From NCBI GenBank assembly GCA_963722965.1, contig CAVROX010000005.1, positions 62,001-126,000 on the forward strand: a stretch of 64,000 bases of DNA, read 5' to 3'. The stretch is from DATLSM01 sp963722965 (lineage in GTDB: Bacteria > Actinomycetota > Thermoleophilia > Solirubrobacterales > 70-9). The position numbers were made by a program, and so were the translations under genes. Of this stretch, positions 1 to 8,409 are shown piece after piece (within the stretch, counting starts at the first letter, position 1; each line of letters opens with the position of its first letter). Below the pieces are notes generated by a model that saw only the letters and a list, made by a program, of their open reading frames with translations, made no database searches and had not been told where the DNA came from.

Positions 1-153
1 GGCGCCGGCGAGCTCGGCATGCTCGGGCAACTTCTCGCCGGCGAGCGGGAAGACGATCCTTACCTGGAGGCGATCAAAGGCATCGAGGACGCGGTGGGGT
101 CCCTCCCAAGGGACGTGTTGGATCGCGAGCAGAGATGGTGGGTCAACGCTCAT
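1..153 (-). CDS. Class I glutamine amidotransferase, N-terminal part (cut by window edge)
   Basis: Only the first 51 codons are present; the frame stays open to base 1. The start ATG is the reverse complement of the cat at 151-153. The opening residues MSVDPPSLLAIQHVPWEGPH resemble the beta-strand start of GMP-synthase-like class I glutamine amidotransferases, which commonly begin with a hydrophobic strand followed by QHVPWEGPG. The catalytic Cys-His-Glu would lie outside the window, so activity cannot be confirmed. The start is 12 bases after the stop of the NlpC/P60 gene on the same strand, with an AGGGG ribosome-binding stretch in between, so the two are probably co-transcribed. The substrate is unknown. 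Confidence 0.6.
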   Translation of the reverse strand, partial: MSVDPPSLLAIQHVPWEGPHRVLDAFDRLQVRIVFPLAGEKLPEHAELAGA

Positions 154-165
154 TTGAGCAGGCCC

Positions 166-1317
166 CTACCCTGCGGGAAGATACCGCCGCGCAGTCACGT
201 ACTCGTTGCCAAAGATTGCCAGGGGAACGATCTGCACCGCGCCGGCTGAGTCCGGGGACTCGATCACCCGTCCCCCGCCCACGTACATGGCGACGTGCGT
301 CACGGTCCGTGAAGGAGGCTCAGTCGCAAAGAAGACGAGGTCTCCGGGCCGCAGCGCCCGTCGCGCTACCGGCCGTCCCGTCTGCGCCTGCAGGGCCGCA
401 GTCCGGGGCAGGAGTATGCCGAAGGCGTCATAGACGGTGTAGGTCAGGCCGGAGCAGTCAAAGCCGAAGGCCGAGGTCCCCGCCCACAGGTAGCGCACCC
501 CGAGAAACTGCTCGGCTGCACTCACAAGTTGGTGGCCGCTGGGCGCGAGTGGCGGGGTGCTCGGCTCCCTCACCACCACGGCAGAGCTGGGGATCAGCGC
601 GGAGGATCCGGTGGGCGTCTGCACAACGGTGAAGGCGCCCCTGCTGCCCAATACAGGCAGCCTGGTGTTGAAACTGAGCTGCATCAGACGAGGACCGGGG
701 CCCCCCGTTTCACCCCGTCCCAAGAGCCAGGCCGAGCGGCTGGTCACGACCGCGATTGGGGCCGAGGCGCTGCGTTCGGTCGATGCGGGCAGCCCGGCGA
801 CCCCCTCCCTTGCAGGCGCGGCAGCGCTCGCGGGCAAAACGAGCTGGCGTGACGGTAGCCAGCCCGGATAGCTGAGGTGGTCAGGGGTAGGCTGGCCGGT
901 GAGGGAGACCTCAACCCAGGATCCCCGCCGAGCCCGCACCTCGACTTCCTGTCCGTAGAGGGCCTGGGTGACCAGCCGCCCCACCAGCCAGAGCCGCTGC
1001 GGGGTGCCCATCGCTCCGAGCCAAGCTCCGAGCCGAACCGGGTTGGCGAGGGAGGGTCGGTCCAGCGGCCGCGTCTGAGCCGGCTGCATCCAAAGGGTCG
1101 CCACCGAGACGTCGATCAGGGCTCGCTGATCACCACCAGTCGGCGCGCCGGCCCTCGAGACGTGCGCTGCGGCCAGTGCGGGCGGGGGGCCCTCGAGGGG
1201 GCCGGAGCTTGCCAGCAGGGCGAGGACGGCGATGAGGCTCGCCCCCGTGAGCCGCAGATTCGCTCTATGCCAGACTCCCAAGACACTCAGAGTATCTTCA
1301 GATCGGCGATCCATCAT
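166..1317 (-). CDS. Secreted NlpC/P60 cell-wall hydrolase
   Basis: Predicted peptidoglycan endopeptidase of 383 residues. An N-terminal hydrophobic segment (about residues 22-50, ending in ALAAA) looks like a signal peptide. The middle (about 65-250) has two SH3-like stretches, e.g. VEVRARRGSWVEVSL. The C-terminal 130 residues are an NlpC/P60 domain: the catalytic cysteine lies in FDCSGLTYTVY, the histidine in VTHVAMYVGGGRVIE, and the end is near IFGNEYVTARRYLP. This family cleaves gamma-D-Glu-diaminopimelate or similar stem-peptide bonds outside the membrane. Two adjacent ATG codons (1317 and 1314) could be used. It diverges from the LolA-like gene across a 33-base gap and is followed by the amidotransferase gene on the same strand. 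Confidence 0.88.
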   Translation of the reverse strand: MMDRRSEDTLSVLGVWHRANLRLTGASLIAVLALLASSGPLEGPPPALAAAHVSRAGAPTGGDQRALIDVSVATLWMQPAQTRPLDRPSLANPVRLGAWLGAMGTPQRLWLVGRLVTQALYGQEVEVRARRGSWVEVSLTGQPTPDHLSYPGWLPSRQLVLPASAAAPAREGVAGLPASTERSASAPIAVVTSRSAWLLGRGETGGPGPRLMQLSFNTRLPVLGSRGAFTVVQTPTGSSALIPSSAVVVREPSTPPLAPSGHQLVSAAEQFLGVRYLWAGTSAFGFDCSGLTYTVYDAFGILLPRTAALQAQTGRPVARRALRPGDLVFFATEPPSRTVTHVAMYVGGGRVIESPDSAGAVQIVPLAIFGNEYVTARRYLPAG

Positions 1318-1350
1318 CAGATCAACCCGATCGCCCCCAGGAGGGTCGCA

Positions 1351-2433
1351 ATGAGGTTCCTTCGCCGCATTTCCACCCGCAAGCTGCTGGCGCTGTCTGC
1401 CGTGGTACTCATCGCCGCGCTCGCCACTACGGCCGTGGCGATGGCGATGGCCGGCGCCGGACCCAAGCCCGCCTCCAAGTCACTGCCCGAAGCGGTTCAC
1501 GACGCACTCACAGCTCCCAGTGTGCCCGGCTTGAGTGCCCGGGTCCAGTTCACCAACCACCTCGTCGATGCTTCCAACTTCGGGGGGCAGGGCTCTGACC
1601 CTTTCCTCAGCGGAGCCTCGGGACGTCTTTGGGCCTCTCCCGAAGGCGGTGGAAAGCTGCGGCTGGAGCTCCAATCTGAAGGCGGCGGGGGGGACAGCCA
1701 GGTGCTGATCGATGAAGGGCGCTTCGAAATATATGACGGCGGCTCCGGCACGGTTTACCGAGGCGTCCTCCCCAAGGGCAAGGAGGGCACCGGCGGCTCA
1801 GACGGCAACCAGCCCCCCTCCCTGGAAGAGGTCCAGCGGGCGATCGCTCACCTCGGCGCGCAACTCACGCTGAGCGGTGCGACACCCAGCGACGTGGCGG
1901 GTCAGCCCACCTACACGGTGCGGGCCGAACCAAAGGACAACGGTGGCCTTTTGGGCGGAGCCGAGCTCGCCTGGGATGCGACCACCGGGACGCCGCTGCG
2001 CGCCGCGATCTACGCCAGGGGCGATAGCTCACCTGTCCTGGCGCTCGAAGCGACCGAAGCCTCCTTTGAATCTGTCCCCTCCTCGGTCTTCGAAATCTCC
2101 CCGCCCCCCGGGGCCAAGGTCGTCGAGGTCTCCGCCCCCGGCAAGCAGGCCGTGCCCCGCGAAAGTGAAGGCGGCGCCACGGTAACCACTCAGGGACACG
2201 GCCTTGACACAGTCGTGATCGTCAAGTCCCCCGCGCACCCGGGCAGCCCCGAAGCGGGTGAATCCGAACCTGGCGGCCTGAGCTTGCCCACGGTCTCAAT
2301 CGATGGAAGCAAGGCCCAGGTGCTCGAAACCGCGCTGGGTACGGTGCTGCGCTTCAGCCGCGGCGGCTTTGACTACGTCGTCGCGGCCTCGGCACCCGCG
2401 GCGACGGTCGAGGCGGCGGCGCGGAGCCTCTGA
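1351..2433 (+). CDS. LolA-like / sigma-factor-regulator-like exported protein
   Basis: 360 residues. The start is set by an AGGAGG ribosome-binding site at 1339-1344; the open frame runs further upstream, but that part is antisense to the NlpC gene. An N-terminal signal anchor (residues about 10-35) is followed by a region typical of the LolA-like superfamily used by actinobacterial exported proteins: repeated beta-strand stretches (GRLWASPEGGGKLRLELQ, DSQVLIDEGRFEIYD, GQPTYTVRAEPKD, AELAWDATTGTPLRAAIYA) and the ATEASFESVPSSVFEISPPP ending seen in MucB/RseB- or LolA-type folds. Pro/Gly-rich linkers separate the blocks. No lipobox cysteine is seen. Likely role: binding a lipid or hydrophobic ligand at the outer face of the membrane. 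It sits directly in front of the ABC transporter genes. Confidence 0.65.
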   Translation: MRFLRRISTRKLLALSAVVLIAALATTAVAMAMAGAGPKPASKSLPEAVHDALTAPSVPGLSARVQFTNHLVDASNFGGQGSDPFLSGASGRLWASPEGGGKLRLELQSEGGGGDSQVLIDEGRFEIYDGGSGTVYRGVLPKGKEGTGGSDGNQPPSLEEVQRAIAHLGAQLTLSGATPSDVAGQPTYTVRAEPKDNGGLLGGAELAWDATTGTPLRAAIYARGDSSPVLALEATEASFESVPSSVFEISPPPGAKVVEVSAPGKQAVPRESEGGATVTTQGHGLDTVVIVKSPAHPGSPEAGESEPGGLSLPTVSIDGSKAQVLETALGTVLRFSRGGFDYVVAASAPAATVEAAARSL

Positions 2434-2436
2434 GGC

Positions 2437-3396
2437 GTGCCGGGCGCCGCGCCGATCGAGGTGCGCGGCCTGGTCAAGCGCTACGGCGAGCTTCTCGCGG
2501 TCGATCAGGTCGACCTAACGGTCGAGCGCGGGCGACGTCTTCGGCTACCTCGGGCCAAACGGCGCCGGTAAGACCACGTCGCTGCGGATGATGCTCGGGC
2601 TGATCCGCCCGACCGCGGGGACCGTGCGGCTGTTCGGCCGCGACCCGCTGGAGAGCGTCGCCGCGCTCTCGGGCGTCGCCGGGTTCGTCGAGGCACCGAC
2701 CTTCTATCCGTACCTGAACGGCCGCACCAACCTCGAGCTGCTTGCGGCACTCGACGGCGATGGGGCCAGCGGGCGGATCGACGAGGCGCTGCAGACCGTC
2801 GGACTCAGCGACCGGGCAAAGGACAGGGTCGGCGGCTACTCCCACGGCATGCGCCAGCGCCTCGGGATCGCCGCGGCCCTGCTGCGACAACCGAAGCTGC
2901 TGCTGCTCGACGAGCCCGCGACCGGGCTGGACCCCGGCGGGATGCGCGACATGCGAATGCTGATCCGCGACCTCTCCGGCCAGGGGATGACCGTCCTGCT
3001 CTCCAGCCACCTGCTCGCCGAGGTCGAGGAACTGTGCAACCGGGTGGCGATCGTCCGCGCGGGCAGGTCGTCTACGAGGGGGCGATGGCGGAGCTGCGCG
3101 CCAGGCGGGGCCAGCTACCGGCTGCGGACGACCGACGACGAGCGGGCGCGCCGAGTTGCGGCGCCCAGCCGGGATCGAGCGACGTCCAGGACGCGCCGGG
3201 ACGGCGGGGTTGACGTTCAGGGCATCGGAGGAGGCGGCGGTCGCCGAGCTCTCGCTGGCGCTCGTCGGAGGCGGGCGCTCTCGTGGTCGAGCTGAGCTCG
3301 CGCCACGCACGCTCGAGGATCTCTTCTTCTCGCTCACCGAGGGCAGGGCCGCCGGGGGCGAGGCCGCGGCGGGCGGCGGTCGAGGCGGCAGCATGA
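2437..3396 (+). pseudogene. ABC transporter ATP-binding protein, disrupted by several frameshifts
   Basis: The pieces together spell a full ABC-2-type ATPase. Start region IEVRGLVKRYGELLAVDQVD; Walker A LGPNGAGKTTSLR near 2562; signature YSHGMRQRLGIAAALLRQ near 2840; Walker B KLLLLDEPATGLDPGG near 2895; H-loop LLSSHLLAEVE near 3000; C-terminal TLEDLFFSLTEG near 3310. These pieces lie in different frames: the frame shifts near 2530 (one extra base), near 3068 (one missing), near 3105, near 3160 and twice between 3270 and 3310. No substitution-type stop is seen inside the motifs, and third-position GC stays high. The probable start is GTG at 2437, just after the preceding stop. Either a recently broken gene or a patch of poor consensus sequence. 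Confidence 0.7.
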
Positions 3397-4216
3397 GGCC
3401 CGGGCGTGCGACCGTCTACCGCTGGGAGCTGCGCAAGCTCCGCTCCCAGAAGCGCACCTACCTCGGCCTGGGCGCGGCGATCTCGTGCCGATCCTGTTCG
3501 TCGTCGTCCACTTCCGCCACCAGAGGCGGCGGACCAACGACGTCGCCTTCGGCCGCTACGTCGACGACAGCGGGCTGGCGGTCCCGCTGGTCCTCCTGCT
3601 GTTCGGCGCGGTCTGGCTGTTCCCGCTGATCACGGCCCTGGTCGCGGGCGACATCTTCGCCTCCGAGGACCACAACGGCACCCTGAAGACGATCCTGACC
3701 CGCTCGCTCGAGCGCTGGCAGATCTTCGCCGGCAAGGCGCTGGCGCGCTCAGCTACGCGATCGTGGCGATCGCGGTGACCGGCACGGTGGCGGTGCATCG
3801 CCGGCATCCTGGCTCGGGCTTCAACTCACTGCAGACAGCCTGTCGGGGACGATCGTCTCGGCGCCGAAGGGGCTCGAGCTCGTCTGCGTCAGCCTGCTCG
3901 TCTACCTGATCCCGATCGCGGCGATCGTCTGCATCGGCCTGCTGCTGTCGACGATCACCCGCAACAGCGCGCGCCGCGGTCGTCGGGACGCTGATGGTCT
4001 CGCTGCTGATCCAGCTGATCGGCATCCTGCCCGGACTCGGAGGGCTGCAGCCCATACCTGCTGAGCACCCAGTTCAACGCCTGGCAGGGGCTGCTGCGCA
4101 CGCCGATCGACTGGGCGCCGATCCTCCGCGCGCTCTGGGTCTGCGCGCTGTACGCCCTGCCCGCCCTGGCGGTGGCGGGGCTTGTCTTTTTGCGGCGTGA
4201 CGTCGCCGGGGACTGA
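3393..4216 (+). pseudogene. ABC-2 type transporter permease, disrupted by several frameshifts
   Basis: Starts with ATG at 3393 (overlapping an out-of-frame TGA) and would end with GDVAGD-stop... more exactly RRDVAGD followed by TGA at 4214-4216. Reading frames must be changed near 3483, 3745, 3800, 3840 and 3970 to recover one protein. The pieces are MRPGRATVYRWELRKLRSQK, then a hydrophobic stretch PLVLLLFGAVWLFPLITALV, the ABC-2 hallmark GDIFASEDHNGTLKTILTRS, then LELVCVSLLVYLIPIAAIV and VGTLMVSLLIQLIGILPGL. That is the usual six-helix permease that partners an ATPase of the type just upstream. The indel density is far higher than elsewhere in the window. Confidence 0.65.
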
Positions 4217-4252
4217 GCCCGACCGCGAATCGGCGGGCGACGTTCGCAAACC

Positions 4253-4750
4253 TCAGCCGATATATGGATCGATTGCGGCGCGCAGGCTCGCCACTGTCTG
4301 CGGCCCGCGGAGCACTCTGACGATGCGCCCGCCCGAGTCCAGAACAAACGCGGTCGGTAGGCCCTCGACCCCGTAGCGGGAGCCGTAGACCCCGTCGGGA
4401 TCGCTGAGCACCGGGAAGGTCCAACGGTAACGGCGTAGGTAAGCGCGGGCGGACCCATCGGCGTCGGTGTAATCGACCCCGACCAGCCGAGCGGAACCGC
4501 GCAGTGTTCGGTCAAGCCGCTCCAGTTCCGGCGCCTCCTCGCGGCAGGGGTCGCACCAGCTCGCCCAGAAGTCGACCAGTGCTGGCTCGCCGCGAAGGCT
4601 GGCGAGCGTCGCCTGCGGAGGCTGAAGGACTCTGGTGGGCAGCGCCGGGGCGGGTCTCGTCGTGCTGGGCGAGCCCGCGGTGAGCGCCTCGAATGCGATC
4701 AGGCCTGCCACCGCAAGCGCCGCCAGGGCGGGAACGATGGCGCGCCGCAC
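4253..4750 (-). CDS. TlpA/ResA-like membrane-anchored thioredoxin
   Basis: 165 residues with an N-terminal membrane anchor or signal (about 4-24) and a thioredoxin fold facing outside. The redox centre is FWASWCDPCREE with cysteines 66 and 69 (CDPC, close to the CEPC/CGPC of ResA/TlpA). A later cis-proline stretch EGLPTAFVLDSGGRIV is typical of the family. Proteins of this group reduce disulfides outside the membrane, often for cytochrome c maturation. No ccs or ccd genes are nearby, so the substrate is not indicated. It converges with the broken ABC permease gene. Confidence 0.85.
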   Translation of the reverse strand: MRRAIVPALAALAVAGLIAFEALTAGSPSTTRPAPALPTRVLQPPQATLASLRGEPALVDFWASWCDPCREEAPELERLDRTLRGSARLVGVDYTDADGSARAYLRRYRWTFPVLSDPDGVYGSRYGVEGLPTAFVLDSGGRIVRVLRGPQTVASLRAAIDPYIG

Positions 4751-4853
4751 GGCAGCAGAGGATACGCCTGAGGCCGCCGGGCAGCGGCGGGGCGACCGAG
4801 TCAGCTGGCGTCTTTAGTTGGCGGGTCGCCTCCCTGTGGCAGCGGCGGGGCGG

Positions 4854-5609
4854 CTAGACGCCGTCGCCGTGGCGGCCCTCGCCGGCGGCGAATCGGGCGG
4901 CGCCGCGGGATGCCACCTCGAGGACCTCGCGACCGAGGCGGTGCTCTATGGCGAGTCCCTCGGCTAGCGGACGGCCGAGACCCTCGATCGCGGCCCGGCG
5001 GTCGGCGAGCATCGTCTCCTGGGGAAAGGCGGCGATCCTCTCGGCCAGCTCGAGAGCCCTATCCAGGTGTCCTTTAGGGGGGGTGATCTCGTTGACCAAG
5101 CCGATCCGGTGGGCCTCCTCGGCCCCCACCGGGCGACCGGTGAGGATCAGCTCCAGTGCCCTGCCCATGCCGACAATGCGCGGCAGGCGCTGGGTGCCGC
5201 CGTCGACCAACGGAACGCCCCAGCGCCGCTCGAAGAGACCGAAGGTGGAGCCGGGGGTGGCGATCCGCAGGTCACACCAAAGGGCCAGCTCGACTCCGCC
5301 GGCAAGACACCAGCCGTCGATCGCCGCGATCGACGGCTTTGAGGGGGTCAGCCGCGTCGGTCCCATCGGCCCACCAGGGTGATCGACGTCGAGATCCAGT
5401 GCCTTTAGGTCGGCGCCAGCGCAGAAGGCCTCGCCGCCGGCGCCGGTGAGGATGAGGACGCGCGCGTCCCCGTCGGCCTCAAAGTCCGCGAACCCGCTGC
5501 GCAGAAGCTCCGCGGCAGCCCCGTCGACGGCATTGCGACGCTCAGGCCGCTCGATCGTCAACACCGCGGCAGCGCCGACTCGCTCGTATCCAACCTCACG
5601 GGCGCCCAT
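4854..5609 (-). CDS. Enoyl-CoA hydratase/isomerase family protein
   Basis: 251 residues from ATG at 5609 (MGAREVGYERVG); a longer open frame upstream has no family character. Crotonase-fold motifs are clear: ERPERRNAVDG at the first strand, the oxyanion-hole block GGEAFCAGADLKALD, GWCLAGGVELALWCDLRIA, and FERRWGVPLVDGGTQRLPR followed by ALELILTGRPVGAEEA. The first catalytic Glu position is kept in LFERR, while the usual second Glu loop reads PLVDGGTQRL, with Asp where many hydratases have Gly. The exact reaction (hydratase, isomerase or other) is therefore uncertain. Likely acts on a CoA thioester in fatty-acid or amino-acid breakdown. It stands alone; the 600 bases upstream hold no gene. Confidence 0.85.
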   Translation of the reverse strand: MGAREVGYERVGAAAVLTIERPERRNAVDGAAAELLRSGFADFEADGDARVLILTGAGGEAFCAGADLKALDLDVDHPGGPMGPTRLTPSKPSIAAIDGWCLAGGVELALWCDLRIATPGSTFGLFERRWGVPLVDGGTQRLPRIVGMGRALELILTGRPVGAEEAHRIGLVNEITPPKGHLDRALELAERIAAFPQETMLADRRAAIEGLGRPLAEGLAIEHRLGREVLEVASRGAARFAAGEGRHGDGV

Positions 5610-6199
5610 CGGGGCAATCCTCGCACAGCCGCCGAGCGCGGGCTTACAGCGAAAACCGCTCACCGTTCCCTGCAGCACCTCCGGCATGACCTTGGACGGG
5701 AACAAATCCCCGAGCACTCATCGGCTCACCCAAACGGACCGAGACGCCAGGAAGACAAGCCCCGCGGTGCTTGGAATGAAAGGGAGCGGGCGGGCTAGTC
5801 ACGGCGGTTCTCACGGGGTTCGCCAGCGACGCCCGGCTCCCAACGGCGCCCCGGTCGCGGGCCGGAGAGGGCAGGTCCCCCAGGCCGACGGCAAGACTAG
5901 GGATCCCGTCGGACCGGACCGGACGAGCACCGAAGGAACGAAAAAAACGACCGGGGATGGCGCTCGTCGCCTGCCTGCACGTAGCCTTCGTGCTAGAAGC
6001 TCGTCGCGTCACCTGTCGAGGTCGGTTCCCCGCTTGGCTTCCGCAGGGTTCCTCTCTCTCCCAGTCGCAAGGTGAAAGCTAGCGCCTCCCACCACGAAGC
6101 GCTAGGGGTGGGCCGGCGGTGATTCCGCAAAATCCGGAAAAAGCGGCTCGCTGAGTACTGGGCAGGGATCGTCACCGGCGTCCGGCCTCTGGGTGGAGA
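5610..6199. other. Non-coding stretch without recognisable gene
   Basis: About 590 bases between the enoyl-CoA hydratase start and the sugar-porter remnant. Short open frames exist on both strands but none shows protein-family character, a ribosome-binding site with a sensible start, or continuous codon bias. No tRNA, tmRNA, RNase P or SRP-RNA signature was recognised. It may hold decayed coding sequence, perhaps linked to the pseudogene that follows, plus the promoter of the hydratase gene. Confidence 0.5.
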
Positions 6200-6579
6200 G
6201 CGCGACGCAACGTCGTGCTGAGGCCGGCGATCGCCGGCCTCAGCGGGTTGCCGTTCGGCTAGGACACCGGGGGCATCGCGGGGGCTCTGCTCTTCATCAA
6301 GCACGACTTCCACCTCGGCAGCTTTGCCCAGGGACTGGTGGTGGTGGCGCCCCGTCGCCGCCGCGGGCGGCGCGGCGCTCCTCGGGCCTGCAGCTGGCGG
6401 CTACCGGCGAGGACTGATGGTCTGCTCGCCGGCGCAGTGTTCATCGCCGCTGCGCTGGCCCGCGCCGCCGCTCCAGACGTCGACGTCCTGGTTGGCGCGC
6501 ATTGTCATCGGCCTCGCGTACCTAGGAGATCCAGGCGCTCTTCCAGGAGCGCGTCGACAAGTACCGCGCCGCGGCGTAG
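6200..6579 (+). pseudogene. Remnant of a sugar-porter family MFS transporter
   Basis: Reading +, the segment near 6206-6340 spells RNVVLRPAIAGLSGLPFG, an in-frame TAG where the tyrosine of the family motif FGYDTG belongs, then DTGGIAGALLFIKHDFHLGS and FAQGLVVVA. After a frame change come RRGLMVLLAGAVFIAAALA-like pieces near 6410-6470 and VDVLVGA plus a match to RIVIGLA near 6490-6520. It then jumps to EIQALFQERVDKYRAAA and TAG at 6577-6579, which looks like the C-terminus of the same family. The original gene would be about 1.4 kb; here about 1 kb of the middle is gone, with one stop and several indels besides. This is real decay, unlike the single-indel genes elsewhere. Confidence 0.7.
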
Positions 6580-6592
6580 TTACGCTGCGGGG

Positions 6593-7486
6593 ATGCGGAT
6601 CGACGAGATCCTTGAGTCCGGGCAGCCGAGTTTCTCGGTCGAGTTCTTCCCGCCGAAGACCGCGGCAGCGACCGAGCAGCTGTTTGCGACCGCGCGGGAG
6701 CTGCAGGCGCTGCAGCCCGATTTCGTCTCGGTTACCTACGGGGCCGGTGGCTCCACCAGGGAGGGGACCGTCAAGATCACCAGGGCGCTGAAGGATGAGT
6801 TGGGCTTCGAGACGATGGCGCACCTGAGTTGCGTCGGGGAGACGACGGCGGGCCTTGCCAGGACCCTGGACCGGATCGAGGCAGCGGGCATCGAGAACGT
6901 CTTTGCCCTGCGCGGGGACCCCCCTCGGGGGCGCGAGGGATTTGAACAGCCCGAGGGGGGACTGGGCAGCGCCGCCGAGCTGACGGCCTTCATCGCGGGG
7001 CGGTGGAACTTCACGATCGGCGGAGCCTGCTTTCCCGAGGTGCACCCGGAGGCACCGGACCTCGAGACCGACCTCTCCTACCTGAAGACGAAGGTGGACG
7101 CCGGGGCGAGCTTTCTCATCACCCAGCTCTTCTTCGACAACCGGGTCTATTTCGATTTCGTCGAGGCGGCGCGGCGGCACGGAATCGACGTGCCGATCCT
7201 CGCCGGGGTGATCCCCGTCGCGGGGTTCGCCCAGACCGAACGGATCTGCAAGCTGTGTGACGCCAGCATCCCCGACCCGCTGGCGGCGGCGTTTCGGGCG
7301 GCTGGTGGCGACCCCGAGCGGGAGTTCGAGCTAGGCGTGGCTTATGCCGCGCAGCAGTGCACGGACCTGCTGATCGGCGGGGCGCCCGGCGTCCACTTCT
7401 ACGCCCTCAACCGGGCGCCGGCGACGCGGGCCGTGCTCGGGGCGCTGCGCGCCGCCCGGCCGTGGACCCGCGACTACATCCTGTAG
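6593..7486 (+). CDS. metF: 5,10-methylenetetrahydrofolate reductase
   Basis: 297 residues, the usual length of bacterial MetF. Reduces 5,10-methylene-THF to 5-methyl-THF with a flavin cofactor, supplying methyl groups for methionine synthesis. A TIM barrel with the family landmarks FSVEFFPPKTAAATEQL, FVSVTYGAGGSTREGT, HLSCVGETTAGL, NVFALRGDPPRG, GGACFPEVHPEA, LKTKVDAGASFLITQLFFD and GVHFYALNR. The start is ATG at 6593 with GGGG just before it; the open frame upstream belongs to the transporter remnant. It converges with the FemAB gene and overlaps it by 13 bases at the 3' end. Confidence 0.95.
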   Translation: MRIDEILESGQPSFSVEFFPPKTAAATEQLFATARELQALQPDFVSVTYGAGGSTREGTVKITRALKDELGFETMAHLSCVGETTAGLARTLDRIEAAGIENVFALRGDPPRGREGFEQPEGGLGSAAELTAFIAGRWNFTIGGACFPEVHPEAPDLETDLSYLKTKVDAGASFLITQLFFDNRVYFDFVEAARRHGIDVPILAGVIPVAGFAQTERICKLCDASIPDPLAAAFRAAGGDPEREFELGVAYAAQQCTDLLIGGAPGVHFYALNRAPATRAVLGALRAARPWTRDYIL

Positions 7487-8409
7487 GCGGGGAAAAACCC
7501 GCCCGCGGCGTGGCCAGCCGAGAGACGGTGGTAGGCGACGGGGTCACAGACGATCTCTGACGTGAGCCACGGCTGCTGGCGGTTGGCAAAGCCACGCTTG
7601 AACTCTTCCAGGGCATCGCCGGGGGTGATGCCGCCCCCGAGGTTCAGCGGGACGCCGAGGTCGGCCGCGAACTGGACCAAGCTGCCGACCACGTTCTTCA
7701 TCGGCGAATCGCGGAGATAGGCGTCGGTACTACCGCTCAGGTAGTAGTGCAGGTATCCGTCGCTGCGAGCAGCTATCGAGGCGGCGGCCAGCGCCCCTCC
7801 CGGCTCTCGCGCCAGGGCGAGCCAGGTCCTATCTGACTGGAGGATCCGCTCGAAGTAGGCAGCGCCGAAGAAGTAGCGCGCCCCGGCGGCGGCCCGGCGC
7901 ATCGTCTGCTCGTAGGCAGCAAGGAAGCCGGCGCGCTGCACCGCCGAGGTCTCCGGGCCCGGCACGATGCCGATCTCATAGCCCCGGCGGAGGTTCCTGC
8001 GGATCTGCTGGCGGTCGCTCATCCGGCTCTTCGGCGGCAGCTCGGGGTCGGCGATCTGGACTACGTTGCGCGCCCTCGCCCCGGCGAGCGGCGGCTGCCC
8101 AAGGCGGTGGCGGATGAAGGCGCTGACCAGGCCGGAGGGGGTAAAGTCAACCGTCCCCGGATCGACTGCCGCGCCGGCCGGGGCCGCGAGGCCGGGGTAG
8201 CCGTAGGGGGAGGTTGCATCGACGCCGGGGCCCTCACCGATTGCCCGCACGATCAGCGGCGCCAATAGCTCTACCTCGCCAGCATTGATGCGAAGCGTGT
8301 GGGTGACGCCCTCGGCGTCGAGGAAGGGGCGCGAGCGAAAGAACTCCTCGCCCGCGGCCGCGGCGCCGCGATCAGCGATCAACCCGGCGCTCGCCCGCGC
8401 CGGGCTCAC
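7474..8409 (-). CDS. FemAB-like GNAT-fold acyltransferase
   Basis: 311 residues. The C-terminal half has the FemAB/acetyltransferase-fold pattern of exopolysaccharide-linked proteins: MRRAAAGARYFFGAAYFERI, TWLALAREPGGALAAASIAA, DGYLHYYLSGST, DSPMKNVVGSLVQFAADLG and LNLGGGITPGDALEEFKRGF. Members use aminoacyl-tRNA or acyl-CoA donors to modify cell-wall peptides or surface glycans. The start GTG overlaps the stop of the upstream GNAT gene (GTGA at 8406-8409), so the two are translationally coupled. Position at the end of the polysaccharide cluster suggests glycan modification; the donor and acceptor cannot be read from the sequence. Confidence 0.7.
   Translation of the reverse strand: MSPARASAGLIADRGAAAAGEEFFRSRPFLDAEGVTHTLRINAGEVELLAPLIVRAIGEGPGVDATSPYGYPGLAAPAGAAVDPGTVDFTPSGLVSAFIRHRLGQPPLAGARARNVVQIADPELPPKSRMSDRQQIRRNLRRGYEIGIVPGPETSAVQRAGFLAAYEQTMRRAAAGARYFFGAAYFERILQSDRTWLALAREPGGALAAASIAARSDGYLHYYLSGSTDAYLRDSPMKNVVGSLVQFAADLGVPLNLGGGITPGDALEEFKRGFANRQQPWLTSEIVCDPVAYHRLSAGHAAGGFFPAYRM

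Noticed and set aside
877..1350. Upstream extension of the LolA-like gene
   Set aside because: Antisense to the NlpC/P60 gene; AGGAGG before ATG 1351 and the signal sequence fix the start.
5644..6012. 122-codon open frame on the - strand in the empty stretch
   Set aside because: No family motifs and low-complexity Arg/Ser/Pro composition; not better than chance.
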